Assembly (NCBI GenBank): GCA_963844855.1
Contig: CAWJQP010000034.1
Span: 1 to 64,000, forward strand
DNA: 64,000 nt
Origin: DASQDN01 sp963844855
Lineage (GTDB): Bacteria; Acidobacteriota; Terriglobia; Bryobacterales; Bryobacteraceae
Direction of reading: 5' to 3'
Positions 17,961 through 28,391 of this stretch are shown one piece after another; within the stretch, counting starts at the first letter, position 1; every line of letters begins with the position of its first letter. The notes beneath the pieces were generated by a model. It was not told the DNA's origin. It saw only the letters and a program-made list of their open reading frames with translations, and did not search any database. The translations under genes were made by a program, and so were the position numbers.

Positions 17961-18998
17961 ATGCAACGAAGATCTTTCCTGACCGCACTTGGTACCGCTC
18001 CCGTTATGACGGGGTTGCAGCGGCCGAGTTCTTCCAACCGACCGCCGCGCAAAGTGGTGGTGGGTACTGTGATGCAGGCGTACTGGGAACAATACCCTGG
18101 TTTGAAGAATCGCCTTGCGCGACTCGCAGGCAACGTTGACAGCATGCAGGAGGAATCGCAGCAGAGATTCGGCCGCGGGCTAGATCTCGCGATCCTTCCC
18201 GAAGTCGCAGTGACGGGAGAGACCGGCCGCGACGTAGCCGCTACGGCCGTTCCGCTGGAGGGCGAAGTCGGAGAGACGTTTGCAGCGGTTGCCCGCAAGC
18301 ATCGTTGCTATTTAGTAGCGCCGACATATTTGAAGGAGAGCGCGCCGGCAAAGGGCTACTCCAATGCAGCTGTCCTATTCGGTCGGCGCGGTCAGATAAT
18401 CGGCGCGTACCGCAAGGTGCACTTGGTGGTTTCCGAAGACGGTCGCCGTTTCGAGGGCGGGTGCTCGCCGGGGAGCGATGTGCCGGTCTTCGATTGCGAT
18501 TTCGGCAAGCTGGGAATCCAGATCTGCTACGACATGGAATTCGACTACGGATGGAACGAACTGGCGCGCAAAGGCGCGGACCTTATCGCCTGGCCGACAC
18601 AGTCTCCGCAGACCAGTCAGCCGGCTTTCCGCGCAATGCAGAACCGCTGCTACATTATCTCGAGCACGTGGCGCAATAATGCGTCAGTTTTCGAACCAAC
18701 GGGCAAGATTCCGGCACAGGTGCTAACACCCAATCAAACACTGGTCCACGAGCTCGATCTCAGTTACGCGATCCTTCCCTGGCACCCCAAGCTTCAGAAG
18801 GGAGCGGCACTGCAGAGTAAATACGGGAAAAAGGTCGGGTTCCGATACTACGAAGACGAGGACTTAGGCATCTTTTGGTCTAATGACCCGCAGCTTCCCG
18901 TCGCCGAGATGGCCCGCTCGATCGGAGTTCTCGAGGCCGAGCCGATGCTCGAGCGAGTTCGATCGATATACCGCGAGGCTCGGGTGCGGGGGTACTGA
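17961..18998 (+). CDS. Tat-exported carbon-nitrogen hydrolase (nitrilase superfamily)
   Basis: Start at the ATG at 17961, preceded by CGGAG; this gives the twin-arginine leader MQRRSFLTALG. The Glu-Lys-Cys triad of the nitrilase superfamily is visible: AILPEVAVTG, YRKVHLVV and IQICYDMEFDYG. About 345 residues. Export of a nitrilase-family amidase is unusual enough to note. It leads a tight operon with two amidohydrolase-fold genes (gaps of 6 bp and a 4-bp overlap), pointing to stepwise hydrolysis of an amide or ureido compound. The open frame upstream to 17859 is ignored because it lacks a leader. Confidence 0.87.
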   Translation: MQRRSFLTALGTAPVMTGLQRPSSSNRPPRKVVVGTVMQAYWEQYPGLKNRLARLAGNVDSMQEESQQRFGRGLDLAILPEVAVTGETGRDVAATAVPLEGEVGETFAAVARKHRCYLVAPTYLKESAPAKGYSNAAVLFGRRGQIIGAYRKVHLVVSEDGRRFEGGCSPGSDVPVFDCDFGKLGIQICYDMEFDYGWNELARKGADLIAWPTQSPQTSQPAFRAMQNRCYIISSTWRNNASVFEPTGKIPAQVLTPNQTLVHELDLSYAILPWHPKLQKGAALQSKYGKKVGFRYYEDEDLGIFWSNDPQLPVAEMARSIGVLEAEPMLERVRSIYREARVRGY

Positions 18999-19004
18999 AG
19001 CTCA

Positions 19005-19865
19005 ATGCTCAGCCGGAGAGAGTTGGTTGCATTTTCCGCGCCGGCATCTTTGGCTCTTGCCCAGAGACCGGCCGTGAAGGCGTCGATCTGGGACCTGCAC
19101 TGCCATCTAACCTCTGCGCCAGGAGAGACTCCGGAAGAGCGCATGGCCTATTTGATTCGGTTCATGGACCGGATGAAGATCGAACGGGCAATGATGTCCC
19201 TGGGGCACACACTGATCGAGAATCCATCTCCGCAACAGCTTCGCGAACAGAACGATCAAGTGATGCGAGTTATCCAGCGCTTTCACGATCGTACCCTTGG
19301 GTTTGTTTATCTGAATCCTAATCACCTTGCGTTCAGCCTCCAGGAGTTTGATCGTTGTGTGCGCGACGGACCAATGGTCGGTGTGAAGCTATGGGTCGCG
19401 AGGCGCTGCAACGCTCCGGAGCTCGATGCCATCGTGGAGCGCGCGGAAGCGATGAACGCTGTTATCCTCCAGCATTGCTGGTTCAAGGTAAACGGAAATC
19501 TGCCCGGCGAATCCACACCGCATGACCTCGTAGAACTGGCACTGCGGCATCCGAAGGCAGTGTTCATCGATGCGCACACCGGTGGCGATTGGGAACTCGG
19601 AATTCGTGCAATTCGGCCGGCCAGGAATATCGCAACATGCGTCGCCGGATTCGATCCCACGTCCGGTGTTGTCGAGATGGCCGTGCGTGAACTCGGCGCC
19701 GAACGCGTGGTATTCGGAAGCGATGGGGCCGGCCGAAGTTTCGCATCCCAACTTGCCAAAGTGACCGGCGCCGAAATCCCGGATGTAGCCAGAAATCTGA
19801 TCCTAGGGGAAAACCTTCGTCACATGCTAACGCCGATTCTGCGGGCAAAGGGAAGACGGGTTTGA
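19005..19865 (+). CDS. Amidohydrolase-fold protein with Tat-like leader
   Basis: A 286-residue TIM-barrel metal hydrolase. The leader MLSRRELVAFSAPASLALAQ resembles a Tat signal. IWDLHCHLTSAP carries the HxH metal ligands on strand 1, LQHCWFKV a further histidine, VFIDAHTGGDW the strand-6 histidine, and VVFGSDGAGRSF the catalytic aspartate, as in the Amidohydro_2 family. Decarboxylases and lactonases occur in the family as well as amidases, so the reaction is open. It sits in the middle of the nitrilase operon. Confidence 0.82.
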   Translation: MLSRRELVAFSAPASLALAQRPAVKASIWDLHCHLTSAPGETPEERMAYLIRFMDRMKIERAMMSLGHTLIENPSPQQLREQNDQVMRVIQRFHDRTLGFVYLNPNHLAFSLQEFDRCVRDGPMVGVKLWVARRCNAPELDAIVERAEAMNAVILQHCWFKVNGNLPGESTPHDLVELALRHPKAVFIDAHTGGDWELGIRAIRPARNIATCVAGFDPTSGVVEMAVRELGAERVVFGSDGAGRSFASQLAKVTGAEIPDVARNLILGENLRHMLTPILRAKGRRV

Positions 19866-20632
19866 TCATCGATGTGAATGTGAATCTCTCGCGTTGGCCC
19901 TTTCGGCGGTTGACGGGAGACGAACCCGCCGCGCTTGTGACGAAGCTGCGGAAGATGAAGGTGAGTCAGGCATGGGCGGGCACGTTCGACGGAATCTTCC
20001 ATAAGGACCTTGCGTCAGCTAACGCTCGGCTTGCAAACGACTGTCGCACCCATGGGCCGGGGATCCTGACGCCTTTCGGTTCTGTAAACCCCAGACTCCC
20101 AAACTGGCAGGAAGATCTTCGGCGCTGCCAGGAAGAACACAAGATGCCCGGGATCCGGCTGCATCCCAATTACCATGGATACAAACTCGATGATCCGGCA
20201 TTTCGCGAGCTGATAAAGCTGGCTGCTGCTCGGAAGCTCATCGTGCAAATCTCGCTGTGCATGGAGGACGAGCGCACGCAGCATCCCTTAATGAGAGTGG
20301 CGCCAGTCGACTGCACGCCGCTTGCTGACATCGTTGCTGCTGAACCGAATCTGCGTGTCGTCATTCTGAATGCGTATCCAACGCTGCAGATAGAGAAGCT
20401 GCGCCCGCTATCTTCGGCCGGCGAAGTCTACTTCGACTTTGCGATGGTGGAGAGAGCTGGGTCGGTGGCCCGGTTGGCCCAACAAGTGTCCTTTCCGCGC
20501 GTGCTGTTTGGTTCGAACTATCCGCTGTACTACTTCGAGTCATCTCTGCTCAAGGTTCAAGAAGCCGGTTTGACGGACGAACAGACCAAAGCTGTATTCG
20601 AAGACACTGCGCGGCGGCTGCTGGCGACGTGA
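19862..20632 (+). CDS. Second amidohydrolase-like protein, cytoplasmic
   Basis: Starts at TTG 19862, overlapping the previous stop by 4 bp. 256 residues, Amidohydro_2-like: MIIDVNVNLSRWPF replaces the usual DxHxH (VNVNL), PGIRLHPNYHGYKLDD is the central strand, and VLFGSNYPLYY the strand-8 motif with Ser-Asn in place of Ser-Asp. The first histidine pair and the strand-8 aspartate are thus missing, suggesting a metal-free or non-catalytic paralogue acting with the upstream enzyme. No signal peptide is present, which is odd for a partner of two Tat-type proteins. Confidence 0.8.
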   Translation: MIIDVNVNLSRWPFRRLTGDEPAALVTKLRKMKVSQAWAGTFDGIFHKDLASANARLANDCRTHGPGILTPFGSVNPRLPNWQEDLRRCQEEHKMPGIRLHPNYHGYKLDDPAFRELIKLAAARKLIVQISLCMEDERTQHPLMRVAPVDCTPLADIVAAEPNLRVVILNAYPTLQIEKLRPLSSAGEVYFDFAMVERAGSVARLAQQVSFPRVLFGSNYPLYYFESSLLKVQEAGLTDEQTKAVFEDTARRLLAT

Positions 20633-20646
20633 GACGAACAGGAAGG

Positions 20647-23420
20647 TTACTCGCGCGAAGCGCGCCAGACATTTCCGGTAACTTCACCGAGATTGAAAAC
20701 TAGACGCATTGCGGGCGACCGAAGTCTCCAGCGGACCCAGCCCAACATTTGCAAGCGACCTCCGCGATGTATGGAAGTGGTGTACATCAAACGCTGCTCC
20801 GACAGGTTGCTTGGTGTCGCGCTGCAAACGCTGAGCCCAAATACACATGAAGCCGTCCCGATTCGACGTGAAGTAGAGCAGATTGCCATCGGGAGACCAG
20901 CGCGGCTTATCGTCTGACAGGTCGCCGGCCGTGATCGGAATCCACTCTGAAGCGTCCAACCGTTCCGTACCCTTGAAACGCGTCACATAGATGCGGCTTC
21001 GACCCAGTCCCGTCTGGGCCAAAAAAGCAATGAAGCGATCGTCAGGGGAAAACTGGGGCTGATAAAGGCTGTACGAAGGATGTTTAATCAGCTCTACGTT
21101 CTGGCCAGTCGGAAGGTGAAACAGGCCAAGCGATACGACAGGCTTTGCAGTCGAGTACCAATAGAGAATGTTGGTTGCGTCGTGCGAGATGTTCCACGTC
21201 CCGCAATCATTACAGATCTTCGTCGCTTCTCCTCCTGCAGACGCCACCAGGTACGCCTCGCGCTTTCCGTACATGCGAGTAAACGACCGTCGCCCCATCG
21301 GCGGAGATCTGAGGGGAATTCTCGCCGGTGGGAGTGGAGGTAAGCGGCCATTCTTTGCCCGTATCCAGATCCTTGATCCAGATATCCATGTTTCCTGACC
21401 TGGTCGCGTAATAGACCACTTTGCTCCCGTCGAGTGCCACGCTGGGCTGGCCGTGAAATGCCGTGCCTTTGGTCAGTTGCTTCATCTCCCCCGTAACCTT
21501 GCCATCGTTCGCATTCAGCGGAAGCATCCAAACGCCGGTCTTCATCTCCGCACTCGCGAACAGCAAGTCTCCGGACTGAGTCATGGCTGGATGTCCGTCA
21601 TAGGCTGTTCCGGACGTAAGCTGGCGGGCCGGAGCCAAAGCCTTCCAGTTCTTCGGCGAAAGGCGAACACTCCAGATGTTTATGCTGTCTCGAAAAGCGT
21701 TGGTCGCTGCTTTTGTCGCGGAAAAGAGAACAGCGTTCTCACCGGGCACCCAAAGATCGGGCGCCATCCCCGCGCCTGCACCCGCCCAAACAGACAAGCC
21801 TTGTTTATGCAGCTCGGTGAGCACTTCCGTCTTCACCACCGCTCCGGTGGCGATATCGGTCACCCACCAGTCAGCGCGATCTGCGGGCCGGTTCGCTCCG
21901 GTCAGGCTCTTCCCAGCGACCGAATCCGAACCGCGAGCACCGATAAACAGCACGTGTTTGCCATCTGGCGACCAGACGGGGAAGAGCGCCGACTCAAATT
22001 GCGGCGCCAACTGCTTAGGCGCGCCGCCCTGCGCGGGCACGATGAAGATTCTGTTCGAGTCCGGAGCTGTGGGATCGCCAGTGCTGAAACCTGTCCAATA
22101 GGCGATCCAGTCGCCTTGCGGAGAGTATCGCGGGCGGCGGCCATGCCGGACAAGCAATCGCTCAGCGCCGCCGAGAACTGAGGTGACATAGATGCCACCG
22201 CCGTCGCGCTCGGACCGAAACGCAACTGTAGTGCCGTCGGGGGAGAATGCGGGTTCGTGATCTTCCGCGGGGTGATTGGTGAGGCGAACCGGCTTCACCT
22301 CGTGACTGCGGTTGAACCCAGATATCCAGTGATTCACCACCCCTATCGGAAGCGTACGCAATAAACTTGCCATCAGGACTCACGGCAGGATCTCTTGTCA
22401 GACCATCGTCGGATGTGATTCGAGCCAACACATTCGTACTAGTCGGAATATCGTTTGCCTTGCGACTCCACCACACAGCTCCAGCCGCCACTACCAGAGA
22501 CAGCCGCGAGACCCGCAGCAAGCCACAACATCCAGGGTTTACGGCGTGGCTCCGAGCCACGGGTGGCCAGCAGTCTCTCGATCGCGTCGGTTTGCTGCAG
22601 TTCTTCGAGCGCGTTCTTCACATCATCCATCCGCTGATAGCGGCGCTCGACCTTCTTCTCGATACACTGCGCGACGATCTTCTCCAGCTTCGCCGGGCAG
22701 ATCTCGTACGCACTGAGCGGAGCTTCTTCGGCTCGTCCTTTACGACGGCCGAGAGCATCTCCACATTCGAGGCTCTCTCAAACGGTCGCGTGCCCGTGAA
22801 CATCTCGTACATGACGGCGCCGAGCGAGAAGATGTCCGACCTTGCGTCCACTTTCTCGCACAGCGCCTGCTCCGGGGACAAGTAAGGCGGGGTGCCAACT
22901 ATCCTGTCGTCGAGCGTCAGCCGTTCCCCGGAACTGGAGCCCTCCGACATTTGAGTCAGCTTCGCCAGACCGAAGTCCAGAATCTTGACCAGACCCGTCT
23001 GGGTGATCATGATGTTCGACGGCTTCACGTCCCGGTGCACGATTCCGGCGGCATGGGCCGTTGCAAGCGCATCGGCAATTGCGATAGCCCATGCCAATCC
23101 CTGCCGAAGCTCCAGCGGACCTTTCTCAAGATGCTGCTCGAGCGTTTCTCCATCGACATACTCCATGGCGATGCACGGAGCATCGTCGACATGGAAAATC
23201 TCGTAGATCGTGACGATACTGGGGTGATTGAGCGAAGAAGCCAGTCCGGGCTTCCTGTATGAACCGTCTGCTCACGCCTGGGATTGGCAACTTCGCTTCG
23301 GAGGATCTTTAGCGCCAACACGCGGTCGAGTCGGGTGTCACGCGCTCGATAGACGGTTCCCATGGCGCCGTGTCCGAGTTCGTCGAGGACTTCGTAATGG
23401 GAGATCGTTTGCCCAAGCAC
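20647..23420 (-). pseudogene. Ser/Thr kinase with WD40/TolB-like propeller, many frameshifts
   Basis: Kinase segments read YEVLDELGHGAMGTVYRARD and LALKILR, then in another frame IVHRDVKPSNIMI, KILDFGLAKL and GTPPYLSPEQALC, with subdomain IX (ARSDIFSLGAVMYEM). A membrane segment (PWMLWLAAGLAAVSG) is followed by TolB-like propeller repeats (AFSPDGTTVAFRSERDG, VWSPDGKHVLF, RWSPDGNLLYFTS) and the terminal RLVFNLGEVTGNVW. Reading the whole protein needs at least seven frame changes, near 23270, 23235, 22715, 22500, 22345, 21270 and 20720. Residues remain well conserved between breaks. It is divergent from the ECF sigma gene at 23553. Confidence 0.85.
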
Positions 23421-23552
23421 GGCGCACGCCCCGAACTGCGATTGTCATTCTAGCCTAGATGGCCTCGCATGTGCTCAGGTGGGCTACGAGTCGTGACGCC
23501 GATGGCGCACGTGAGCTTGACTGAAGCCGGCACATTCGGGAACATATGCATC

Positions 23553-24113
23553 ATGCGACCCGTTGCCGATCTGTCGTCACCCATCGCTGGCGCACAGAAG
23601 CAAGACGCAGAGGACGCGCTCTTCACTGAGGCCTATCGCGAACTCCGAAAGTTGGCGCGAATCCATCTTCGCGCTGGTGGACGCACGCCGATGTTGAATA
23701 CGACAACGCTCGTCCATGAATCGTATGTGCGCCTTGCCGGAGCTGGACGTGTAGACCTAAACGATCGAGCACATTTCATGTGTTACGCCGCGCGCGCGAT
23801 GCGTTCGGTGATCGTCGATATCGCGCGCAAACGTCAGTCCTCGCGCCATGGGGGTAACGTAGCGCACATGGCGCTCGATACGGAACTCGCCAACAACATC
23901 TCCGTGCCCGAACGAGAGATTCTCGGCATTCATGACGCATTGGATGAACTCGGGAAACTGGACCCTCGTATGGCGAGGATCGTCGAAATGCGCTACTTCG
24001 CCGGAATGACTGAAACCGAGATCGCCGACGCCCTCGGTTTAACCGATCGAACGGTCCGCCGCGAATGGGAGAAAGCCAGACTGTGGCTCTCGGCGGCGCT
24101 CCAAAAGGAGTAA
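23553..24113 (+). CDS. ECF sigma factor (TIGR02999-type)
   Basis: About 187 residues from the ATG at 23553. Region 2 includes AYRELRKLARIHL and TTLVHESYVRLAG, and region 4 ends with EMRYFAGMTETEIADALGLT followed by TVRREWEKARLWL. This matches the ECF group (TIGR02999 style) common in Acidobacteria and Planctomycetes and usually encoded next to Ser/Thr kinases. The kinase-TPR locus follows 8 bp later on the same strand, and a kinase-propeller locus lies divergently 132 bp upstream, so the two kinase genes probably flank a shared promoter region. The frame also opens upstream to 23469 without a convincing start. Confidence 0.9.
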   Translation: MRPVADLSSPIAGAQKQDAEDALFTEAYRELRKLARIHLRAGGRTPMLNTTTLVHESYVRLAGAGRVDLNDRAHFMCYAARAMRSVIVDIARKRQSSRHGGNVAHMALDTELANNISVPEREILGIHDALDELGKLDPRMARIVEMRYFAGMTETEIADALGLTDRTVRREWEKARLWLSAALQKE

Positions 24114-24121
24114 GACACTTC

Positions 24122-27063
24122 ATGGGTCCGGCGCCAAAGTTCAACATCGACGCCGCAAGCTGGGTCGTTCTAAACCGTCTGCTGGACACCGCTCTGGATT
24201 TGCCCGCAAACGAACGTGCACTGTGGGTGGATAACCTCGGCCCTGAGTACGATAGCGTAAAGGATCGCCTGCGTGATCTTTTGTCCCGTGCCGATCAGCC
24301 GGGTGCGCTCATCGGGTCACTCGGCGCTCTCGACGCTCTCGGCGAGAGTGAGTCCTCGTCCTCGGAAGTCAGCGGCGAAACAGTCGGCCCATACCGCCTA
24401 TTGAGGGAGCTCGGCAGAGGCGGCATGGGCATCGTGTGGCTTGCGGAGCGCATCGACGGAATGATCAACCGGCCGGTCGCGCTGAAGCTACCGCGCGGCC
24501 ATTGGAGTGCCACGCTATCGGAGCGCATGGCACGGGAACGGACCATTCTTGCCGCGCTCACCCATCCCAACATTGCCCGACTCTACGATGCCGGTGTGAC
24601 CGCTGAGGGTAATCCATGGCTCGCACTCGAATACATTCAGGGCCGTCCCATCGACGAGTATTGCCGCGCAAAGAACCTTAGCATTCAAGAGCGATTGCTT
24701 CTGTTTCTCGACGTCGCGGCAGCGGTAGCCCATGCGCATTCGCGCCTCGTGGTGCACAGGGATCTGAAGCCTTCCAATGTGCTGGTCACAGATGACGGAC
24801 AAGCCCGTCTCCTGGATTTCGGAATCGCCAGACTTCTGGAAGACGATGGGCGCACCGAGTCGGATCTGACACAAGTTGGGGGATGCGCGCTGACTCCAGA
24901 GTATGCATCGCCCGAGCAGATCCAGGGAGGACCCATCGGCATAGCATCCGACGTGTACTCGCTCGGTGTCGTGCTTTATGAACTACTGACCGGCAGACGA
25001 CCTTATGACATCAAACGGGATTCGCGGGCGGCGCTGGAGGACGCAATCCTCGAAGCCGAACCGAAGAAGCCGAGCGATGCGGCGACAACAGCCGCTCTCC
25101 GCAGGAGGATTGCGCGGCGATCTCGACACGATCGTTCTCAAAGCGCTCGCGAAGAAGCCTGAGGAACGCTATGCTACCGCCAATGCGTTCGCCGATGATA
25201 TCCGTAATCATCTGGCGGCCGGCCGGTGCTCGCGCGGCCAGCCAACCCGCTCTATCGTCTGTCTCGATTCGTCACGCGCAATAAGCTCGCCGTTGCGGCA
25301 GCCACAATCGTTCTAGCTGCGATCTTAATTGGGGCAGGCGTTGCGGTTTGGCAGGCGCGCATTGCACTCAACGAGAAGAAGCGAGCTGAGGAAGTGAAGG
25401 CGTTCGTAGCCGGAATCTTTCAAGACGCCAACCTGGATGAGAAAGAAGGCCGGTCGATGACTGCCCTTGAAGTTCTCAAGCGAGCTCAACGACAGAATCG
25501 GACGGACTCGACACAGAACCTTCAATCCGACTCGAACTGATGCATGTTGTTGGTTCAAGCTTGATGAGCCTTGGCGATTCTGTCACCGCCGAAGCAGTAG
25601 CCGACCGAGCTGTCGCAGAAGCCCGTCAGAAGCTGCCCGCCAACGACCCTTTGGCATTACGGGCGAGGCTGTTGCGCGCGTGGGCGTTGATGCATCGCGG
25701 CAAGACGAAAGAAATGCGGGCGGAGTTGGACGGCGTTTTCCCTCTGCTTCAGCACAGTTCTGCCATCACCACCGCCGACCTGGTGTTCGCATGGCGGCTA
25801 CGGTGTGGATTGGGTGTTGACGAAGGAAAACCCGATGAGGCTCAGGCGGCTGGGCGGGAAGCAGTGCGCCTCGCTGAAAGCGGGTTGGAGCACGCATCAT
25901 CGGGAAAGGCTCCTGGCGATTCTTGAGCTCGCTTATGCATATGGACAAGGCAGAGATACCGCTGCACAACAACTGGAAACCAGCCTACAGCGCATATCGC
26001 CTCGCCACAGACACTTATCGAAGCAATCTCCTGCATCCGAACATGATGAAGGCGCGTGCTGCTTACGGAAGTGCGCTCGCCAATTCCGGACGTCTGGATG
26101 AAGGGATAGCGCTATTGGAGCAAGCGCGCCAAGATGCGTCCACGCTGTTCGGGCCATCTAGCATGACGGTCGCCGTGTATTCGCAGAACCTCGTTGACCA
26201 CGAACTCAGGGCCGGCCTCGTTCGTAACGCGCTCGTCAGCAGCGAGCAAGCCTTCCGAATATTCGAGCAATCTTCCGACCGCGACTCGTATACATCGATG
26301 AGCGTTGAACGGATGCATGGCATGGCTTTGTTGGCGGCGAGGCGCATGAAGGAAGCTCTTCCCGTTCTTACCCGCGCGTTCAGACATCGACGCGGGTATT
26401 GGGACCATCGCACAGGCTGACCTTGGAGAATAGGGCGCTTCGCGCCCGCGCTCTCGGTTATACCGGCGCGATTGGCGAAGCCAGTCGCGAGGTTGACTCG
26501 GTCGCCGATGCGATGCGGACTGCCAAGCAGCCGACGCTCTATGTCGCCGTACGTTTTCAAGCCGTAATGGCGCAACTGCGCGGTGAGTACAAGACCGCGC
26601 TTGGGCTCACGCAGGAGTCACTGCGGCTGATGCGAGAAGCATCCGCGTCAGGAGCATGGCGAGGACGTGCACTTACTGAGGCGGCCATCTCCCAACTCGA
26701 ACTGAATGATGTCGAGGACGCCTCTCGATCGCTAGCCGAAGCGCGAACCTGTTGAGTCACCCCGACGGACGAATCCACCCTGATCTGGCGGACGTTTTCG
26801 TAGGTCTGGGCCGGGTCAAGATGCGCCAAGGCAGGTTTGTCGAGGCGTTACCACTGGTCGAAAAAGCCAATTCGTTTTGGCGCAGCTTCGATGCCGAGAA
26901 TCGATGGGCTGGGGAAGCAGCACTCTGGCTGGCGCGGTGCCAACACGCTTTAAAGCGATCGGCAGATGCACACGATGCGTCGCGCCGAGCAGTCGCAATT
27001 CTTTCCCGCTCGCCTTTACCCGGGGACGATAGGCTCCGCAAGACCCTCAGCCATCCGGACTGA
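24122..27063 (+). pseudogene. Ser/Thr kinase with TPR tail, many frameshifts
   Basis: The N-terminal 340 residues are intact: a helical lead, then LRELGRGGMGIVWLAERIDG, VALKLPRG, VVHRDLKPSNVLVTDD and RLLDFGIARL, and TPEYASPEQIQGG. After about 25090 the protein continues in shifting frames: GDLDTIVLKALAKKPEERYA, then a membrane segment (KLAVAAATIVLAAILIGAGV), then TPR-like repeats (GSALANSGRLDEGIALLEQA, GLGRVKMRQGRFVEALPLVE) up to 27063. At least six indels are needed (near 25110, 25220, 25510, 25920, 26385, 26755). It is transcribed with the ECF sigma gene and resembles the intact kinase at 30854-33541. Confidence 0.85.
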
Positions 27064-27134
27064 GACCTCTAACATCCTAGAATTTTGTTCCGCGGGGAAT
27101 GTCCGCTTTCGCCGACATTTTTCGTGACTATAAG

Positions 27135-27172
27135 AAGGAGGCCTGAGCAGTTCCTCGCTCAGAGACATTTAC
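27135..27172 (+). promoter_or_regulatory. Consensus Shine-Dalgarno separated from the start by a hairpin
   Basis: AAGGAGG stands at 27135-27141, about 31 bases before the ATG at 27173, too far for normal use. Between them CTGAGC (27143-27148) and GCTCAG (27157-27162) can form a 6-bp hairpin with an 8-base loop. Folding would bring the Shine-Dalgarno to roughly 11 bases from the start. No alternative start codon lies at normal distance. Confidence 0.4.
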
Positions 27173-28122
27173 ATGAAACATCTATTGAGATTGCGCTGGC
27201 ACGTCGTTGCGGCAGTAATACTGAGTCCCTGTCTGAAAGCGGCCCCGGTCGACTTTACCACCGGCCTGATCACGGGCGCGCACGTCAATACCCGGAGCAG
27301 CGGAGGAGTGCAGTCGCAAGGAATCGAGATTGAGTACCCAGTATGGGATTGGATTCTGGACAAGGATTATACACATCGGGTCGTCGAATACAACGGGAAT
27401 GAGAGGGACGAGTCGTATGTCGGGCTCGGCCCGACGCGGGATTATGGCTTCGCTTCGGGAACAGCGACCGCGCTTGGCGATATCGAAGTGGGCACCGCCA
27501 ATCCCATTCGTACGATGGGTGGCATGATCGGAGTATCCGGTACAACTTCCGAATCAAGAACAACCTTGACGAGCCCATTGCCTATCTCTTCGAGTTTTAT
27601 ATCCATCGCGGACTTCTGGAGGTCAACGGCATAAGGTCAGATCACACCTTACATGCTCGCGTCGAGGCCATGATCGACTACGTGCTGCTCAGTCCCGCGG
27701 GCCCATTTGGCGGGCACTATGACGAGACAAGTGGTCGCTTGTTCAACTATTACGCCGATGTTGGTTTTGACAGCAGGCTCACCCACTCGGACAACGCCAA
27801 TGTCACGCTATTCGAAAAGAACGACTTCACTCTTAGATATTCGGTCGACCCCTACCGGGGAAAGTTGTGGCTTCCCGAGATTCCGGCGCGCGGGGAGATC
27901 ACGGTTTTTTACGACATGTACGCTCACTTGAACGTCCAGCGGCCTGAGGTCGGTGGATACGCTATGCTCGGCGATCCGATGGATCTGACGGGAGGCCCGG
28001 GAATTCGACTTGTCCCGGCAGCATCTTCCGTACCCGAGCCTGGCTCTATGCTGCTAATGGGTGCTGGTCTAATCGCGGTAAGCGCACTCCGGAAAAGGTA
28101 CTGCAGATTACCCAGCCGCTGA
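27173..28122 (+). pseudogene. PEP-CTERM protein, one frameshift
   Basis: The N-terminus has a signal peptide (WHVVAAVILSPCLKAAPVD) and a beta-rich secreted region to about 27535. The rest is in another frame (YNFRIKNNLDEPIAYLFEFY onward), ending in the sorting signal VPEPGSMLLMGAGLIAVSAL followed by RKRYCR: the VPEP box, hydrophobic helix and basic tail of PEP-CTERM substrates processed by exosortase. Repairing one base near 27535 gives about 316 residues. Such proteins are typically exported with exopolysaccharide in biofilm formers. No exosortase gene is in this window. Confidence 0.82.
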
Positions 28123-28391
28123 GTGCTGTGGACCTGCGCGCTGCCGAACGTGCTCAAGTACGCCACCGTGAGTAACAATCCCATCGCACCTTCTTAGTCG
28201 AAAGTGCTTGTCTGGGCTGCGATTCGAATAAACTCGCAGCCTCTCCTCATTGATGCTCGGCAATGCTCGAGCACGTTCGAGTCTCCATACCGACAATTCC
28301 CCCGCTGGGCGCTTTTAGTCGCTGCAGTCACCCGATTTCTCTTGATAATTTTTTGTTCGTTGCCGCTTTCCCTTATAGAAGGAGACAACAA

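Noticed and set aside
21453..22181. Plus-strand frame of 242 codons
   Set aside because: Antisense to the propeller domain of the broken kinase, where the minus-strand frame carries clear repeats.
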